Shown here piece after piece: positions 1 through 9,183 of a DNA stretch of 64,000 bases. The stretch spans positions 1 through 64,000 of the forward strand of contig NZ_FNZQ01000007.1 in assembly GCF_900109285.1 (NCBI RefSeq). Direction: 5' to 3'. This DNA is from Jannaschia helgolandensis (lineage in GTDB: Bacteria; Pseudomonadota; Alphaproteobacteria; Rhodobacterales; Rhodobacteraceae). The notes below the pieces were generated by a model. It saw only the letters and a program-made list of their open reading frames with translations, was not told the origin of the DNA and did no database searches. Positions within the stretch are counted from its first letter, which is position 1; each line of letters begins with the position of its first letter. The translations under genes and the position numbers were made by a program.

Positions 1-600
<600 letters not shown>

Positions 601-646
601 TCGTCGGAACACCAGGACAACGCGATTGCGTCACCGACCCGATAAC

Positions 647-676
647 AAACGGCCGTCCCAAAAGGCGGCCGTTTTT
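647..676 (+). terminator. Intrinsic terminator after tuf
   Basis: A 9-bp stem AAACGGCCG (647-655) pairs with CGGCCGTTT (666-674) around a 10-nt loop and runs into TTTTT. It lies 46 nt after the tuf stop and should end the str-operon transcript before the zntB-like gene. Confidence 0.85.
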
Positions 677-731
677 CGCTGACGGCGATGACACTTGCGT
701 CGCGCAGCCCTGATGGTAACGATCCACCCGC

Positions 732-1703
732 ATGACAGCCCTGTACGGATATACTCTTTCCGCACCCCGCCGCGGGGAACGCCTTTCCGGCGCGGCGCTG
801 GAATCCGCCTGTCTGTCCAGCGATCTGGCCTGGGCCCATCTGTCCGCGGAACCCGAAGATGTCGCCGACGCGCAGACCTGGCTTGCCCGCGTTCTTCCCG
901 AACTCGACCCATCGACGGTGCAGGCCCTGACGGGAGCCGGGACACGGCCGCGTTCGGTCCATGTCGGGCAGGGCGCGATGATCCTGCTGCGCGATGTCCC
1001 CGATGACACCATCGAGGATGGCGGCGACATGCCGTCGCTGCGCCTGTATGTCGACGCACGGATGGTGATCAGCCTGTCACGTCGGCCAGTCGGCGCGCTG
1101 ACCGTTCAGTCCGAAAGGATCGCTTCGGGAACGGGGGCCGTCACGACGGGCGCCTTCCTGCACGATCTTGTCGAAATCATCGCCGAGCGGATTGATACTA
1201 CCGTCGACATTCTGACCCGCGCGACAGACACTCTGGAAGATGCGCTGGACGATGGTCGCCCGACCGAAGACGAACGTCAGGAAGCGACCCGGCTGCGCCG
1301 TGCGGTGCTGGGTCTGCGCCGTCACGTTTCCCCTCAACGCGACGCGCTGGAGGCGCTGCGCCTGTTGGACCTTGTGCCCAAGGGCGAACGGCGGCGTCTG
1401 GCCGAGTTGCACGACCGCCACGTCCGCGCGGTCGAGGAACTGGACCTGCTGATCCAGCGGCTTGTGCTGGCGCGCGAAGGCATCGCCGGTGCGCAGGCCG
1501 AACGCCTGAACCGGCAGCTTTACATCCTGTCCATCGTGTCGGTCCTGTTTCTGCCGCTGGGGTTCCTGACCGGATTGATGGGTGTCAATCTGGGCGGCAT
1601 TCCGGGGGCCGGAAGCCCCGTGGCGTTCTGGATATTCGTCGGGTTGCTTGCCGGGGTCTTCGGCGGGCTCGGTCTGATCCTCTGGCGGATGCGCTGGCTT
1701 TAG
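732..1703 (+). CDS. zntB: ZntB/CorA-family divalent cation transporter
   Basis: 323-aa member of the CorA superfamily, inner-membrane homopentameric channels for divalent cations; ZntB members move Zn2+. The long cytoplasmic N-terminal part holds charged helices (about residues 130-260). Two C-terminal membrane segments follow (about 262-285 and 297-318). The loop between them carries GVNLGGIPG, the ZntB version of the CorA GMN signature. The ATG at 732 lies 56 nt past the tuf terminator. The gene separates tuf from rpsJ, which are adjacent in many related genomes, so it looks inserted. Import versus export cannot be decided from sequence. Confidence 0.88.
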   Translation: MTALYGYTLSAPRRGERLSGAALESACLSSDLAWAHLSAEPEDVADAQTWLARVLPELDPSTVQALTGAGTRPRSVHVGQGAMILLRDVPDDTIEDGGDMPSLRLYVDARMVISLSRRPVGALTVQSERIASGTGAVTTGAFLHDLVEIIAERIDTTVDILTRATDTLEDALDDGRPTEDERQEATRLRRAVLGLRRHVSPQRDALEALRLLDLVPKGERRRLAELHDRHVRAVEELDLLIQRLVLAREGIAGAQAERLNRQLYILSIVSVLFLPLGFLTGLMGVNLGGIPGAGSPVAFWIFVGLLAGVFGGLGLILWRMRWL

Positions 1704-1723
1704 AAAATAGGCAGGCGCGGGGG

Positions 1724-1752
1724 GTTGCGGTGCGACCCGACTCGGGCTATTC
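1724..1752 (+). promoter_or_regulatory. Possible promoter for the rpsJ operon
   Basis: TTGCGG (1724-1729) and CTATTC (1747-1752) are separated by 17 bp in the spacer between zntB and rpsJ. The -10 match is poor. A promoter is expected here because the S10 operon restarts after an inserted gene. This is inference. Confidence 0.3.
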
Positions 1753-1762
1753 GCCGCGCTCC

Positions 1763-1877
1763 ACGAACGGGGATGCGATGCGTCCCCCTGTTCGTATGGG
1801 TTCGACGAGGGGGCCGGGTGGTCCGATCTCCTCCTCTCAACTCAAATGACCGCCCCCCGGACTCCGGGACGTGGCGG
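1763..1877 (+). promoter_or_regulatory. Structured 5' leader of rpsJ (nested hairpins)
   Basis: Two structures precede rpsJ. The first pairs ACGAAC-GGGGA (1763-1773) with TCCCC-GTTCGT (1783-1795, two-base bulge). The second is nested: CCGCC (1850-1854) pairs with GGCGG (1873-1877) and encloses CCCGG-ACT-CCGGG (1856-1868). The latter ends just before the ribosome binding site at about 1884, so it could affect access to it. S10 leaders are L4-controlled in some bacteria; whether this one is has not been shown. Confidence 0.45.
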
Positions 1878-1894
1878 CTTGTCAGGCGAATGAC

Positions 1895-2203
1895 ATGAAA
1901 AGCCAGAATATCCGTATCCGGCTCAAGGCGTTCGATTATCGCGTGCTGGATGCCAGCACTGCCGAGATCGTGGCCACGGCCAAACGGACCGGCGCGCAGG
2001 TGCGCGGCCCGATCCCGCTCCCGAACAAGATCGAGAAGTTCACCGTCCTGCGCGGCCCGCATATCGACAAGAAGTCGCGCGACCAGTGGGAAATCCGCAC
2101 GCACAAGCGGATGCTCGACATCGTTGACCCGACCCCGCAGACCGTGGACGCGCTGATGAAGCTCGACCTGGCCGCTGGCGTCGACGTCCAGATCTCGGTC
2201 TGA
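1895..2203 (+). CDS. rpsJ: 30S ribosomal protein S10
   Basis: 102-aa S10, part of the small-subunit head and also the NusE antitermination factor. It begins [19 protein letters not shown] and carries the conserved [25 protein letters not shown] core. The ATG at 1895 is chosen over an upstream in-frame GTG (1871) because the homologous N-terminus starts here and AGGCGA sits 6 nt upstream. It opens the S10 operon; rplC follows after 13 nt. Confidence 0.97.
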   Translation: MKSQNIRIRLKAFDYRVLDASTAEIVATAKRTGAQVRGPIPLPNKIEKFTVLRGPHIDKKSRDQWEIRTHKRMLDIVDPTPQTVDALMKLDLAAGVDVQISV

Positions 2204-2216
2204 GGAGGGCACGACT

Positions 2217-3089
2217 ATGCTGCGTTCCGGAGTGATCGCGAAGAAGGTGGGCATGACCCGCATCTTCCAGGAAGACGGGAAACAGATCCCCGTCACAGTG
2301 CTGCAACTCGATGGCCTTCAGGTCATCGGCCAACGCACGGATACATCGCATGGCTATACGGCCGTGCAACTGGGTGCCGGCGCCGCCAAGGCCAAGCGCA
2401 CCAGCCAGGCGATGCGCGGCGTCTTCAAGGCCGCCAACGTCGAACCCAAGCGCAAGATCGTGGAATTCCGCGTCGATGCGGACGCCATGATCGAAGTGGG
2501 CGAGGAAATCATCGCCGACCATTACTTCGAAGGTCAGTTCGTCGACGTGTCGGGCACCTCGATCGGTAAGGGGTTTGCCGGTGCCATGAAGCGCTGGAAC
2601 TTCGGCGGTTTGCGCGCCACGCACGGCGTGTCGATCAGCCACCGGTCGCACGGCTCCACCGGCCAGTGTCAGGACCCCGGCAAGGTGTTCAAGGGCAAGA
2701 AGATGGCCGGTCACATGGGGGCCGCCCGTGTCACCACGCAGAACCTGCAGGTCATCAAGACCGACACCGACCGTGGCCTGATCATGGTCAAGGGCGCCGT
2801 TCCCGGCTCCAAGGGCGGATGGGTCACGATCAAGGATGCTGTGAAGAAGCCGTTCCCCGAGAGTGCCATCGTTCCCGCTGCGCTTCTGTCTTCCAAGCGG
2901 GAAGCACAGAAAGCCGCTGAGGAAGCCGCTGCCGCCGCCGAAGCCGAAGCCAAGGCCGCCGAGGAGGCGCAGGCCGCCGAACAGGCCGCCGCCGAGGAAG
3001 CCGCGCTGAAAGCCGCGGAAGCTGAAATCTCCGACGAGTCCGCAGATACGGACAATTCGGACGCCGAGAAGAAGGAAGATGACGCATGA
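2217..3089 (+). CDS. rplC: 50S ribosomal protein L3 with long acidic Ala/Glu-rich tail
   Basis: 290-aa L3, a 23S rRNA-binding assembly initiator. The core (about 1-225) has the signature block [18 protein letters not shown] and [15 protein letters not shown]3 is usually about 205-215 aa; this one continues with roughly 62 residues (about 229-290) made almost entirely of Ala, Glu, Lys and Asp. The tail looks helical or disordered, ends KKEDDA, and has no role I recognise. The stop overlaps the rplD start (ATGA), indicating translational coupling. Confidence 0.96.
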   Translation: MLRSGVIAKKVGMTRIFQEDGKQIPVTVLQLDGLQVIGQRTDTSHGYTAVQLGAGAAKAKRTSQAMRGVFKAANVEPKRKIVEFRVDADAMIEVGEEIIADHYFEGQFVDVSGTSIGKGFAGAMKRWNFGGLRATHGVSISHRSHGSTGQCQDPGKVFKGKKMAGHMGAARVTTQNLQVIKTDTDRGLIMVKGAVPGSKGGWVTIKDAVKKPFPESAIVPAALLSSKREAQKAAEEAAAAAEAEAKAAEEAQAAEQAAAEEAALKAAEAEISDESADTDNSDAEKKEDDA

Positions 3090-3706
3090 AACTCGATGTC
3101 ATCACCCTGGACGGCGGCAAAGCCGGTTCCGTCGAGCTGAGCGACGACATTTTCGGTCAGGAGCCGCGCCGCGACATCCTGTACCGGGTCGTCCGCTGGC
3201 AGCGGAACAAGGCGCAGGCCGGAACCCACAAGGTCAAAACCCGTACCGAGGTCAAGTATTCAACCAAGAAGATCGTTCGTCAGAAGGGGTCCGGCGGCGC
3301 ACGCCACGGTTCCCGCAAGGCGCCGATCTTCCGCGGCGGCGGTGTCTACAAAGGCCCGACGCCCCGTAGCCATGGCCACGAGCTGACCAAGAAGGTCCGC
3401 CGCATGGGCCTGATGCACGCCCTGTCGTCCAAGGCACAGGCCGGCAAGCTGGTCATCCTGGACGATCTGACGCTGGCCAATGCCAAGACCTCGGCACTGG
3501 CCAAGCAGATGGGCAATCTGGGCTGGAAGCGCGCGCTGATCATCGACGGCGCGACAGTCAACGAGGATTTCGCGCAGGCCGCGCGCAACCTCGGCAACGT
3601 GGACGTTCTGCCGACGATGGGCGCGAACGTCATGGACATCCTCAAGCGTGATACGCTCGTTATCACCAAGGCGGGTGTCGAAGCTCTGGAGGCTCGGTTG
3701 AAATGA
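3086..3706 (+). CDS. rplD: 50S ribosomal protein L4
   Basis: 206-aa L4, a 23S rRNA-binding protein that lines the exit tunnel and in some bacteria represses its own operon. It shows the loop motif [22 protein letters not shown] and the C-terminal [21 protein letters not shown]. It overlaps rplC by ATGA at its start and rplW by ATGA at its end. Length is standard. Confidence 0.97.
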   Translation: MKLDVITLDGGKAGSVELSDDIFGQEPRRDILYRVVRWQRNKAQAGTHKVKTRTEVKYSTKKIVRQKGSGGARHGSRKAPIFRGGGVYKGPTPRSHGHELTKKVRRMGLMHALSSKAQAGKLVILDDLTLANAKTSALAKQMGNLGWKRALIIDGATVNEDFAQAARNLGNVDVLPTMGANVMDILKRDTLVITKAGVEALEARLK

Positions 3707-3987
3707 ACACCTATGACGTGATCCGCAAACCGATCATCACCGAAAAGGCCACCATGGCGTCCGAAGCGGGCGCAGTGGTCTTCGAAGTGTCCATCGACGC
3801 GAACAAGCCGCAGATCAAATCGGCGGTCGAAGAACTGTTCGGCGTGAAGGTGAAGGCCGTGAATACGTCCATCACCAAGGGCAAGACCAAGCGTTTCCGG
3901 GGCCAGTTGGGCCGCCGCAAGGACGTGAAGAAAGCCTACGTCACGCTCGAGCCGGGCAACACCATCGATGTGACCACCGGGCTGTAA
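3703..3987 (+). CDS. rplW: 50S ribosomal protein L23
   Basis: 94-aa L23, located at the exit tunnel, where it docks signal recognition particle and trigger factor. Motifs are [15 protein letters not shown] near the N-terminus and [21 protein letters not shown]. The ATG overlaps the rplD stop. Normally rplB follows directly; here a terminator at 4035 and an unrelated gene intervene. Confidence 0.97.
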   Translation: MNTYDVIRKPIITEKATMASEAGAVVFEVSIDANKPQIKSAVEELFGVKVKAVNTSITKGKTKRFRGQLGRRKDVKKAYVTLEPGNTIDVTTGL

Positions 3988-4034
3988 GGTTTGGTGGGTG
4001 GGCATCATATGCCCATCGGTCGAAAGAATGAGAG

Positions 4035-4061
4035 GCCCCGCTGGCGACAGCGGGGCTTTTT
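4035..4061 (+). terminator. Intrinsic terminator after rplW
   Basis: GCCCCGCT (4035-4042) pairs with AGCGGGGC (4049-4056) around GGCGAC and runs into TTTTT. This textbook terminator lies inside what is usually one uninterrupted S10 operon. Confidence 0.88.
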
Positions 4062-4174
4062 CGTCTTCGGTGATGGTCGACTGGACAGATGTTGTTGTGG
4101 GTCTGGTCCAAGAATGGCCAAATTTCATTGAGAAGGTGAACCCGAAGACTGTCGATGTACGAAAGGCGAGCTGA

Positions 4175-4972
4175 GTGCCGTTACACCATTTCATGAAGAT
4201 ATCAAGGATTGCCCAAACCGACCGATTCCTAGTTGGATTGATTGCAGGGTTCATGATGCTTGTGCCGGGTCATGGCGCGGGTGCGACACCCCTCGAAGAC
4301 GCGCGCTACCTAGTGAATGTCCAAATGAGCGATCTTGAAGTTCGTCAATTTCTCGTGGGACAGAAATCTATCCTTGTTCGACATTATCGCAAACGTATCG
4401 GAGAGTTGGGGGGCACGATGGTTGACCAAGCCGCAGCCGCTTTGGCGATTCCTGACGACATGGTAGAGTCCAGCCTCGCAGATCTGCGCGATCGACTCGT
4501 GAAGACTTACGTCGAGGAGCTTTCCCCGGAACAGCTTGATGAACTTGCCGAGTTCTATCGATCACCCGCCGGAGAGATGGTGCTTTCAATCGTCCATGCC
4601 GGCCAGTCATTCGCCCAGCCCGGCGAGATAGAAATGACCGCGCCGGCCAGCTTGTCAGTCATCCCGCCCGAGATCGTCACGGCTGTTCTGACACCAAACG
4701 AGCGCTCCAATTTCGAGGCATTCAAGGCTGGTCCATCGTGGCAGGCTTTGGAAAGTGATGTGTGGGGGTTGACTATGGCGCTTGGATTTACAATCTTTGG
4801 AACTTACTTTCGAGCGGCGCAGTCACCGCAGGAAATCGAGGTTCAGGCTTTGCTTTGCATTCTCGAAGATCCGGATCTCGTAGCGTTTCCTAACCTCTTC
4901 ATGCGGGATGAAATCATCAAGGACCTGCGTTCCGCTTCCGGCCAGACGGTGTCTGAACTGTCCTGCGGCTAA
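4175..4972 (+). CDS. DUF2059-like exported protein inserted in the S10 operon
   Basis: 265-aa protein of unknown function. A hydrophobic segment (about residues 18-36, ending GHGAGA) looks like a signal peptide. The segment LSPEQLDELAEFYRSPAGE (about 112-130) is the typical DUF2059 helix pair. The GTG at 4175 is preferred because AAGGCGAG sits at proper distance upstream; an ATG at 4193 is the alternative. Base use is clearly less GC-rich than in the flanking ribosomal genes, and the gene has terminators on both sides (4035 and 5145). These signs suggest acquisition as an independent cassette. Confidence 0.72.
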   Translation: MPLHHFMKISRIAQTDRFLVGLIAGFMMLVPGHGAGATPLEDARYLVNVQMSDLEVRQFLVGQKSILVRHYRKRIGELGGTMVDQAAAALAIPDDMVESSLADLRDRLVKTYVEELSPEQLDELAEFYRSPAGEMVLSIVHAGQSFAQPGEIEMTAPASLSVIPPEIVTAVLTPNERSNFEAFKAGPSWQALESDVWGLTMALGFTIFGTYFRAAQSPQEIEVQALLCILEDPDLVAFPNLFMRDEIIKDLRSASGQTVSELSCG

Positions 4973-5144
4973 ACTCGTCACACGCCGACCACGTCAACAC
5001 GCAACACATTTTTCCAACAATTGTGTCCGACCCAGATCACCCGTAGATCACCCGCGCATCACCCGTGAAATCCGCCGCGCCTAAAACCTCCCCCGCCAGC
5101 CCTTGACCCCACTCCCCACCCCTCCTAAACCGCCCCATCGGCAG

Positions 5145-5167
5145 GCCCCGGATTCGTCCGGGGCTTT
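5145..5167 (+). terminator. Terminator after the DUF2059-like gene
   Basis: GCCCCGGA (5145-5152) pairs with TCCGGGGC (5157-5164) around a TTCG tetraloop, followed by TTT. It lies in the 305-nt gap 4973-5277. The rest of that gap holds a hairpin just before rplB and no gene that I can see. Confidence 0.72.
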
Positions 5168-5233
5168 GACGTTGTTCGCTCCGGCCCAGGCCTGCGCGGA
5201 CAGATCACCGGGGACCTTCGGGGCCCTATACCT

Positions 5234-5253
5234 ACGGTGGGGAAACCCACCGT
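5234..5253 (+). promoter_or_regulatory. GAAA-tetraloop hairpin in the rplB leader
   Basis: ACGGTGGG (5234-5241) pairs perfectly with CCCACCGT (5246-5253) around GAAA. It ends 24 nt before the rplB ATG. There is no U tract, so it is not a terminator. A stable GNRA hairpin near a ribosomal-protein start is a plausible regulatory or mRNA-stability element. Confidence 0.5.
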
Positions 5254-5277
5254 TATGCAAAACGGAAGACAGGTAAC

Positions 5278-6120
5278 ATGGCACTCAAGTCGTATAAGCC
5301 GACGACGCCGGGCCAGCGTGGGCTGGTTCTGATCGACCGTTCGGAGCTCTGGAAAGGCCGCCCGGTCAAGGCCCTCGTCGAGGGATTGACCAAGAATGGC
5401 GGACGGAACAACACCGGACGGATCACGATGCGCCGCAAGGGCGGGGGCGCCAAGCGTCTCTATCGGATCGTCGATTTCAAACGTAACAAGCTGGACGTTC
5501 AGGCGAATGTCGAACGGATCGAATACGATCCGAACCGGACCGCCTTCATCGCCCTGATCCGCTACACCGACGGGGAGCAGGCCTATATCCTGGCGCCCCA
5601 GCGTCTCGCGGTCGGCGATCGCGTCGTGGCCTCGGCCAAGGCCGACATCAAGCCCGGCAACGCGATGCCGTTTCAGGGCATGCCGATCGGTACGATCATC
5701 CACAACATCGAGCTGAAGCCCGGCAAGGGCGGTCAGATCGCACGCGCCGCGGGCACCTATGCCCAGTTCGTCGGTCGTGACGGTGGCTATGCGCAGATCC
5801 GTTTGTCCTCGGGCGAGCTGCGTCTGGTGCGTCAGGAATGCATGGCGACGGTTGGCGCGGTCTCGAACCCCGACAACTCGAACCAGAACCTCGGTAAAGC
5901 GGGCCGCAACCGTCACAAGGGCATCCGCCCGTCCGTGCGCGGTGTGGTCATGAACCCGATCGACCACCCGCATGGTGGTGGCGAAGGCCGGACCTCGGGT
6001 GGTCGTCACCCGGTCACGCCCTGGGGCAAGCCGACAAAGGGTGCGCGCACCCGCAACAAGAACAAGGCGTCGTCGAAGCTGATCCTGAGATCGCGTCACG
6101 CCAAGAAGAAAGGCCGCTGA
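5278..6120 (+). CDS. rplB: 50S ribosomal protein L2
   Basis: 280-aa L2, needed for subunit association and for the peptidyl transferase centre. The N-terminal OB fold and central SH3-like barrel are present. The signature [20 protein letters not shown] near the C-terminus contains the conserved centre-proximal histidine. It starts after GGAAGACAGG and restarts the interrupted S10 operon. Confidence 0.97.
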   Translation: MALKSYKPTTPGQRGLVLIDRSELWKGRPVKALVEGLTKNGGRNNTGRITMRRKGGGAKRLYRIVDFKRNKLDVQANVERIEYDPNRTAFIALIRYTDGEQAYILAPQRLAVGDRVVASAKADIKPGNAMPFQGMPIGTIIHNIELKPGKGGQIARAAGTYAQFVGRDGGYAQIRLSSGELRLVRQECMATVGAVSNPDNSNQNLGKAGRNRHKGIRPSVRGVVMNPIDHPHGGGEGRTSGGRHPVTPWGKPTKGARTRNKNKASSKLILRSRHAKKKGR

Positions 6121-6121
6121 T

Positions 6122-6400
6122 ATGAGCCGTTCCGTATGGAAAGGGCCGTTTGTCGACGCCCACGTCCTGAAGAAGGCCGAAGTTGCCCGCGAAGGCGGCC
6201 GCAACGACGTGATCAAGATCTGGTCGCGCCGGTCCACCATCCTGCCGCAATTCGTCGGCCTCACCTTTGGCGTCTACAATGGCCACAAGCATATCCCGGT
6301 GAACATCACCGAGGACATGATCGGTCAGAAGTTCGGTGAGTATTCACCGACGCGCACCTACTACGGTCACGCCGCCGACAAAAAAGCCAAGAGGAAATAA
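6122..6400 (+). CDS. rpsS: 30S ribosomal protein S19
   Basis: 92-aa S19 of the small-subunit head. It starts [18 protein letters not shown] and carries [19 protein letters not shown]. It begins two bases after the rplB stop. Confidence 0.97.
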   Translation: MSRSVWKGPFVDAHVLKKAEVAREGGRNDVIKIWSRRSTILPQFVGLTFGVYNGHKHIPVNITEDMIGQKFGEYSPTRTYYGHAADKKAKRK

Positions 6401-6403
6401 GTC

Positions 6404-6784
6404 ATGGGCAAGGAAAAAAATCCCCGCCGCGTGGCTGACAACGAAGCCATGGCCAAGTTGCGGTCGCTGCGCACCAGCCCGCAGAAGCTGAACCTCGTTG
6501 CCTCGATGATCCGTGGCAAGAAGGTCGAGAAGGCAATCGCCGATCTGACCTTCTCCAAGAAGCGGATCGCCATCGACGTGCGCAAGTGCCTCCAGTCGGC
6601 CATCGCCAACGCGGAAAACAACCATAACCTGGATGTTGATGCGCTGATCGTAGCCGAGTCCTGGGTCGGCAAGAACCTGACGATGAAGCGGGGCCGTCCG
6701 CGGGCCCGTGGCCGGTTCGGCAAGATCACCAAGCCGTTCGCGGAACTTACGATCATCGTTCGCCAGGTAGAGGAGCAAGCCTGA
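6404..6784 (+). CDS. rplV: 50S ribosomal protein L22
   Basis: 126-aa L22, whose beta hairpin lines the peptide exit tunnel. Motifs are [22 protein letters not shown] and the hairpin residues [18 protein letters not shown]. Its stop shares a base with the rpsC start (TGATG). Confidence 0.97.
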   Translation: MGKEKNPRRVADNEAMAKLRSLRTSPQKLNLVASMIRGKKVEKAIADLTFSKKRIAIDVRKCLQSAIANAENNHNLDVDALIVAESWVGKNLTMKRGRPRARGRFGKITKPFAELTIIVRQVEEQA

Positions 6785-7521
6785 TGGGTAACAAAGTCAA
6801 CCCGATCGGCATGCGGCTTCAGGTCAATCGCACCTGGGACAGCCGTTGGTACGCCGACACGAAGGACTACGGCAATCTTCTGCTTGAGGACCTGCGTATG
6901 CGCGAGTTCATCGAGGAAGAGTGCAAGCAGGCCGGCATCAGCCGCGTCATCATCGAGCGTCCGCACAAGAAGTGCCGCGTGACGATCCATACGGCCCGTC
7001 CGGGTGTGATCATCGGCAAGAAGGGTGCGGACATCGAGGTGCTTCGCAAGAAGCTGGCCGCGTTGACCGACTCGGAACTGCACCTGAACATCGTCGAGGT
7101 CCGCAAGCCGGAACTGGACGCGGCTTTGGTTGGCGAAAGCATCGCCCAGCAGCTGGAGCGCCGGGTTTCGTTCCGCCGCGCCATGAAGCGTTCGGTGCAG
7201 AACGCCATGCGCATGGGGGCCCTGGGCATCCGTGTGAATCTGGCCGGTCGTCTCGGTGGTGCGGAAATCGCACGGACCGAGTGGTACCGTGAAGGTCGCG
7301 TGCCTCTGCACACACTGCGCGCCGACATCGACTATGCCGGCATCGAAGCCGTGACCCCCTATGGTATTATCGGGATCAAGGTGTGGATCTTTAAAGGCGA
7401 GATCATGGAGCACGACCCGTCGGCTCGTGATCGCAAAGCCCAGGAACTGCAGGACGGTCCTGCCCCCCGTGGCGCCGGAGGCCGTCGTGACGATCGCGGT
7501 CCCCGCGGTCCGCGCCGGTAA
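6784..7521 (+). CDS. rpsC: 30S ribosomal protein S3 with basic Gly/Arg tail
   Basis: 245-aa S3, part of the mRNA entry tunnel with helicase activity. It starts [13 protein letters not shown]. The KH domain shows [15 protein letters not shown] (about residues 78-92). The last ~25 residues are rich in Gly, Arg, Asp and Pro ([19 protein letters not shown]), longer and more disordered than in enterics. The start overlaps the rplV stop. Confidence 0.97.
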   Translation: MGNKVNPIGMRLQVNRTWDSRWYADTKDYGNLLLEDLRMREFIEEECKQAGISRVIIERPHKKCRVTIHTARPGVIIGKKGADIEVLRKKLAALTDSELHLNIVEVRKPELDAALVGESIAQQLERRVSFRRAMKRSVQNAMRMGALGIRVNLAGRLGGAEIARTEWYREGRVPLHTLRADIDYAGIEAVTPYGIIGIKVWIFKGEIMEHDPSARDRKAQELQDGPAPRGAGGRRDDRGPRGPRR

Positions 7522-7533
7522 GGAGTAGAACCC

Positions 7534-7947
7534 ATGTTGCAACCGAAACGGACGAAGTTCCGCAAGCAGTTCAAAGGCTCGATCAAGGGTGAAGCGAAGG
7601 GCGGGTCTGACCTGAACTTCGGCACCTACGGCCTGAAAGCGATCCAGCCGGAGCGTGTCACCGCGCGCCAGATCGAAGCCGCCCGCCGGGCCATGACGCG
7701 TCACATGAAGCGTCAGGGCCGGGTCTGGATCCGGATCTTCCCGGACGTGCCCGTCACGTCCAAACCCACCGAAGTCCGGATGGGTAAGGGTAAGGGTTCG
7801 GTCGATTACTGGGCCTGCAAGGTCAAGCCTGGCCGGATCATGTTCGAGATCGACGGCGTAAACGAAGCCACGGCGCGGGAAGCCCTGCGTCTGGCGGCGA
7901 TGAAACTGCCGATCAAGACACGGACCGTGGTGCGGGAGGATTGGTAG
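7534..7947 (+). CDS. rplP: 50S ribosomal protein L16
   Basis: 137-aa L16, which binds near the A-site tRNA elbow. Motifs are [31 protein letters not shown] and RMGKGKGS. An AAGGAG site precedes the ATG. In most relatives rpmC follows within a few bases; here a terminator and two unrelated genes come first. Confidence 0.97.
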   Translation: MLQPKRTKFRKQFKGSIKGEAKGGSDLNFGTYGLKAIQPERVTARQIEAARRAMTRHMKRQGRVWIRIFPDVPVTSKPTEVRMGKGKGSVDYWACKVKPGRIMFEIDGVNEATAREALRLAAMKLPIKTRTVVREDW

Positions 7948-8031
7948 CGCTTTGCGCTAACGATCTTTCCTGCGGGGTGTAGGCAGTTCGCTCGCAAACT
8001 TTCCGGACCCCAAGCCCTCGCAACTTACAGA

Positions 8032-8062
8032 ACCCCCGCTGGACAACCGGCGGGGGTTTTTT
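8032..8062 (+). terminator. Strong intrinsic terminator after rplP
   Basis: ACCCCCGCTGG (8032-8042) pairs with CCGGCGGGGGT (8047-8057) around ACAA with one T·G pair, followed by TTTTTT. It ends the rplB-rplP transcript. Confidence 0.9.
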
Positions 8063-8105
8063 CAATCTGACACCCGGTGTCCGCCCGTTCCCACGAGGTT
8101 TTCCG

Positions 8106-8726
8106 TTGCCCGATATCTCCTCCCTTTTCGTCACGCGCATCTACCGCGCGGCACTTTCAGAACATGCCCCAAAGATCGATCCGCAGGAGTTGGAAACATC
8201 TTGCCTGTCGATCGCCGAGGACGACGCGGCCGGGCAGGCGTGGTGCGAAGAGAACGACTTTCCCGGCTATACCAGCTACGCATCGCTGACCGACCTCGGC
8301 TGGCGGTTCCCGATCTTCAAAACGCTGGTCAAATCGCTGGACAGGCATGTCGCCGCCTTCGCCGAGGATCTGGAGTTCGATCTGGCGGGCAAGAAGCTGA
8401 CGCTCGACTCGATGTGGATCAACATCCTGCCCTATGGCGGCATCCACACCGGGCACCTGCACCCGCATTCGGTGATCTCGGGCACGACCTATGTGGCGAT
8501 GCCCAGTGACACGAGCGCCATCAAGTTCGAGGACCCGCGCCTGCCGATGATGATGGCGGCTCCGGTCCGGAAGACGGACGCGCGGCGCAAGCTGCGGACG
8601 TTTGCCTATGAAAAGCCGGAGGTGGGGGAGGTGCTGCTGTGGGAGTCGTGGCTGCGGCATGAGGTGCCGATGAACATGTCCGAGGAGGACCGGGTATCGG
8701 TGAGTTTCAATTACGGGTGGGTGTGA
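8106..8726 (+). CDS. Putative 2OG-Fe(II) oxygenase (TIGR02466-type)
   Basis: 206-aa protein resembling the putative 2-oxoglutarate/iron oxygenase family. It has HTGHLHPHSVISGTTYV (about residues 116-132) followed by KFEDPR, then LRHEVPM and DRVSVSFN, matching the expected histidine ligands and a 2OG-binding arginine. The substrate is unknown. The start is probably TTG at 8106, because ACGAGG lies 7 nt upstream and no in-frame ATG fits. It sits alone between the rplP terminator and a convergent hypothetical gene, interrupting the ribosomal operon. Confidence 0.75.
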   Translation: MPDISSLFVTRIYRAALSEHAPKIDPQELETSCLSIAEDDAAGQAWCEENDFPGYTSYASLTDLGWRFPIFKTLVKSLDRHVAAFAEDLEFDLAGKKLTLDSMWINILPYGGIHTGHLHPHSVISGTTYVAMPSDTSAIKFEDPRLPMMMAAPVRKTDARRKLRTFAYEKPEVGEVLLWESWLRHEVPMNMSEEDRVSVSFNYGWV

Positions 8727-8745
8727 GGCCCGATCCGCGAAGTGG

Positions 8746-8768
8746 CAAACGCTCCGGGGGAGCGTTTG
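8746..8768. repeat. Palindromic hairpin between convergent genes
   Basis: CAAACGCTCC (8746-8755) pairs with GGAGCGTTTG (8759-8768) around GGG. It lies between the oxygenase-like gene and the convergent hypothetical gene, 20-25 nt from each stop. It lacks a U tract in either direction, so it may be a 3' stabilising palindrome or a repeat-family member rather than a classic terminator. Confidence 0.5.
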
Positions 8769-8787
8769 AGGGCCGAACGGGCGGAGC

Positions 8788-9015
8788 TCAGGGTAACGGA
8801 TCAAGGTTACGGACGTTACTCTGGTATCTCTCAGACTCCTGCCATCCTTTCTCTGCCTCCCATGTTGTGGAGAAGAATGCTTTGAGACGCTCCACGGTGT
8901 CATCAGCAAACATTTCATAGGCCGCGATGAAGAGGCTAGCTTTCGTTAACTTCTGTTTCATCCCCAAAGGGTTAAGAAAGTTAAGCCAAACGTCATGAGG
9001 TTCTTCCGAACTCAT
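8788..9015 (-). CDS. Small hypothetical protein
   Basis: 75-aa protein that I do not recognise. It contains the amphipathic stretch KASLFIAAYEMFADDTVERL and several aromatic residues (Trp, Tyr, Phe) near WEAEKGW. The ATG at 9015 is preceded by CGGAG at 6 nt, which supports real translation. The gene is shorter and less GC-rich than its ribosomal neighbours and points against them. It could be the N-terminal remnant of a longer gene, since sequence after the stop looks non-coding. Confidence 0.5.
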   Translation of the reverse strand: MSSEEPHDVWLNFLNPLGMKQKLTKASLFIAAYEMFADDTVERLKAFFSTTWEAEKGWQESERYQSNVRNLDPLP

Positions 9016-9125
9016 TGGATGCTCCGTACTTCCGATCAGTGATGCTCGCTTAGCAGCTTGCTGACACTAACCCCCTTGCCAACCCCCGACTCCTCGTCTA
9101 TGCGGCCCCTTCTACCGATGATCTC

Positions 9126-9163
9126 CACCGGAATCAGGGTTACCCGCGAGGGGCCCTCCGGTG
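9126..9163 (+). promoter_or_regulatory. Structured leader of rpmC
   Basis: CACCGGA (9126-9132) pairs with TCCGGTG (9157-9163). Inside, GGG-TTA-CCC or the alternative GAGGG/CCCTC can form. The element ends about 20 nt before the rpmC start. A promoter must also lie in 9016-9125 because the preceding transcript is terminated; I cannot place it confidently. Confidence 0.35.
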
Positions 9164-9183
9164 ATGTTGCAAAGGAACAGGCG

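Noticed and set aside
2901-3010. GCC/GAA-rich tract in rplC as a DNA repeat
   Set aside because: No fixed period; it is explained by an Ala/Glu-rich coding tail.
4073-4174. 33-codon ORF (MVDWTDVVVGLVQEW...) ending right before the GTG of the DUF2059-like gene
   Set aside because: No ribosome binding site, begins 12 nt after a terminator, and no recognised family; the abutting stop may be coincidence.
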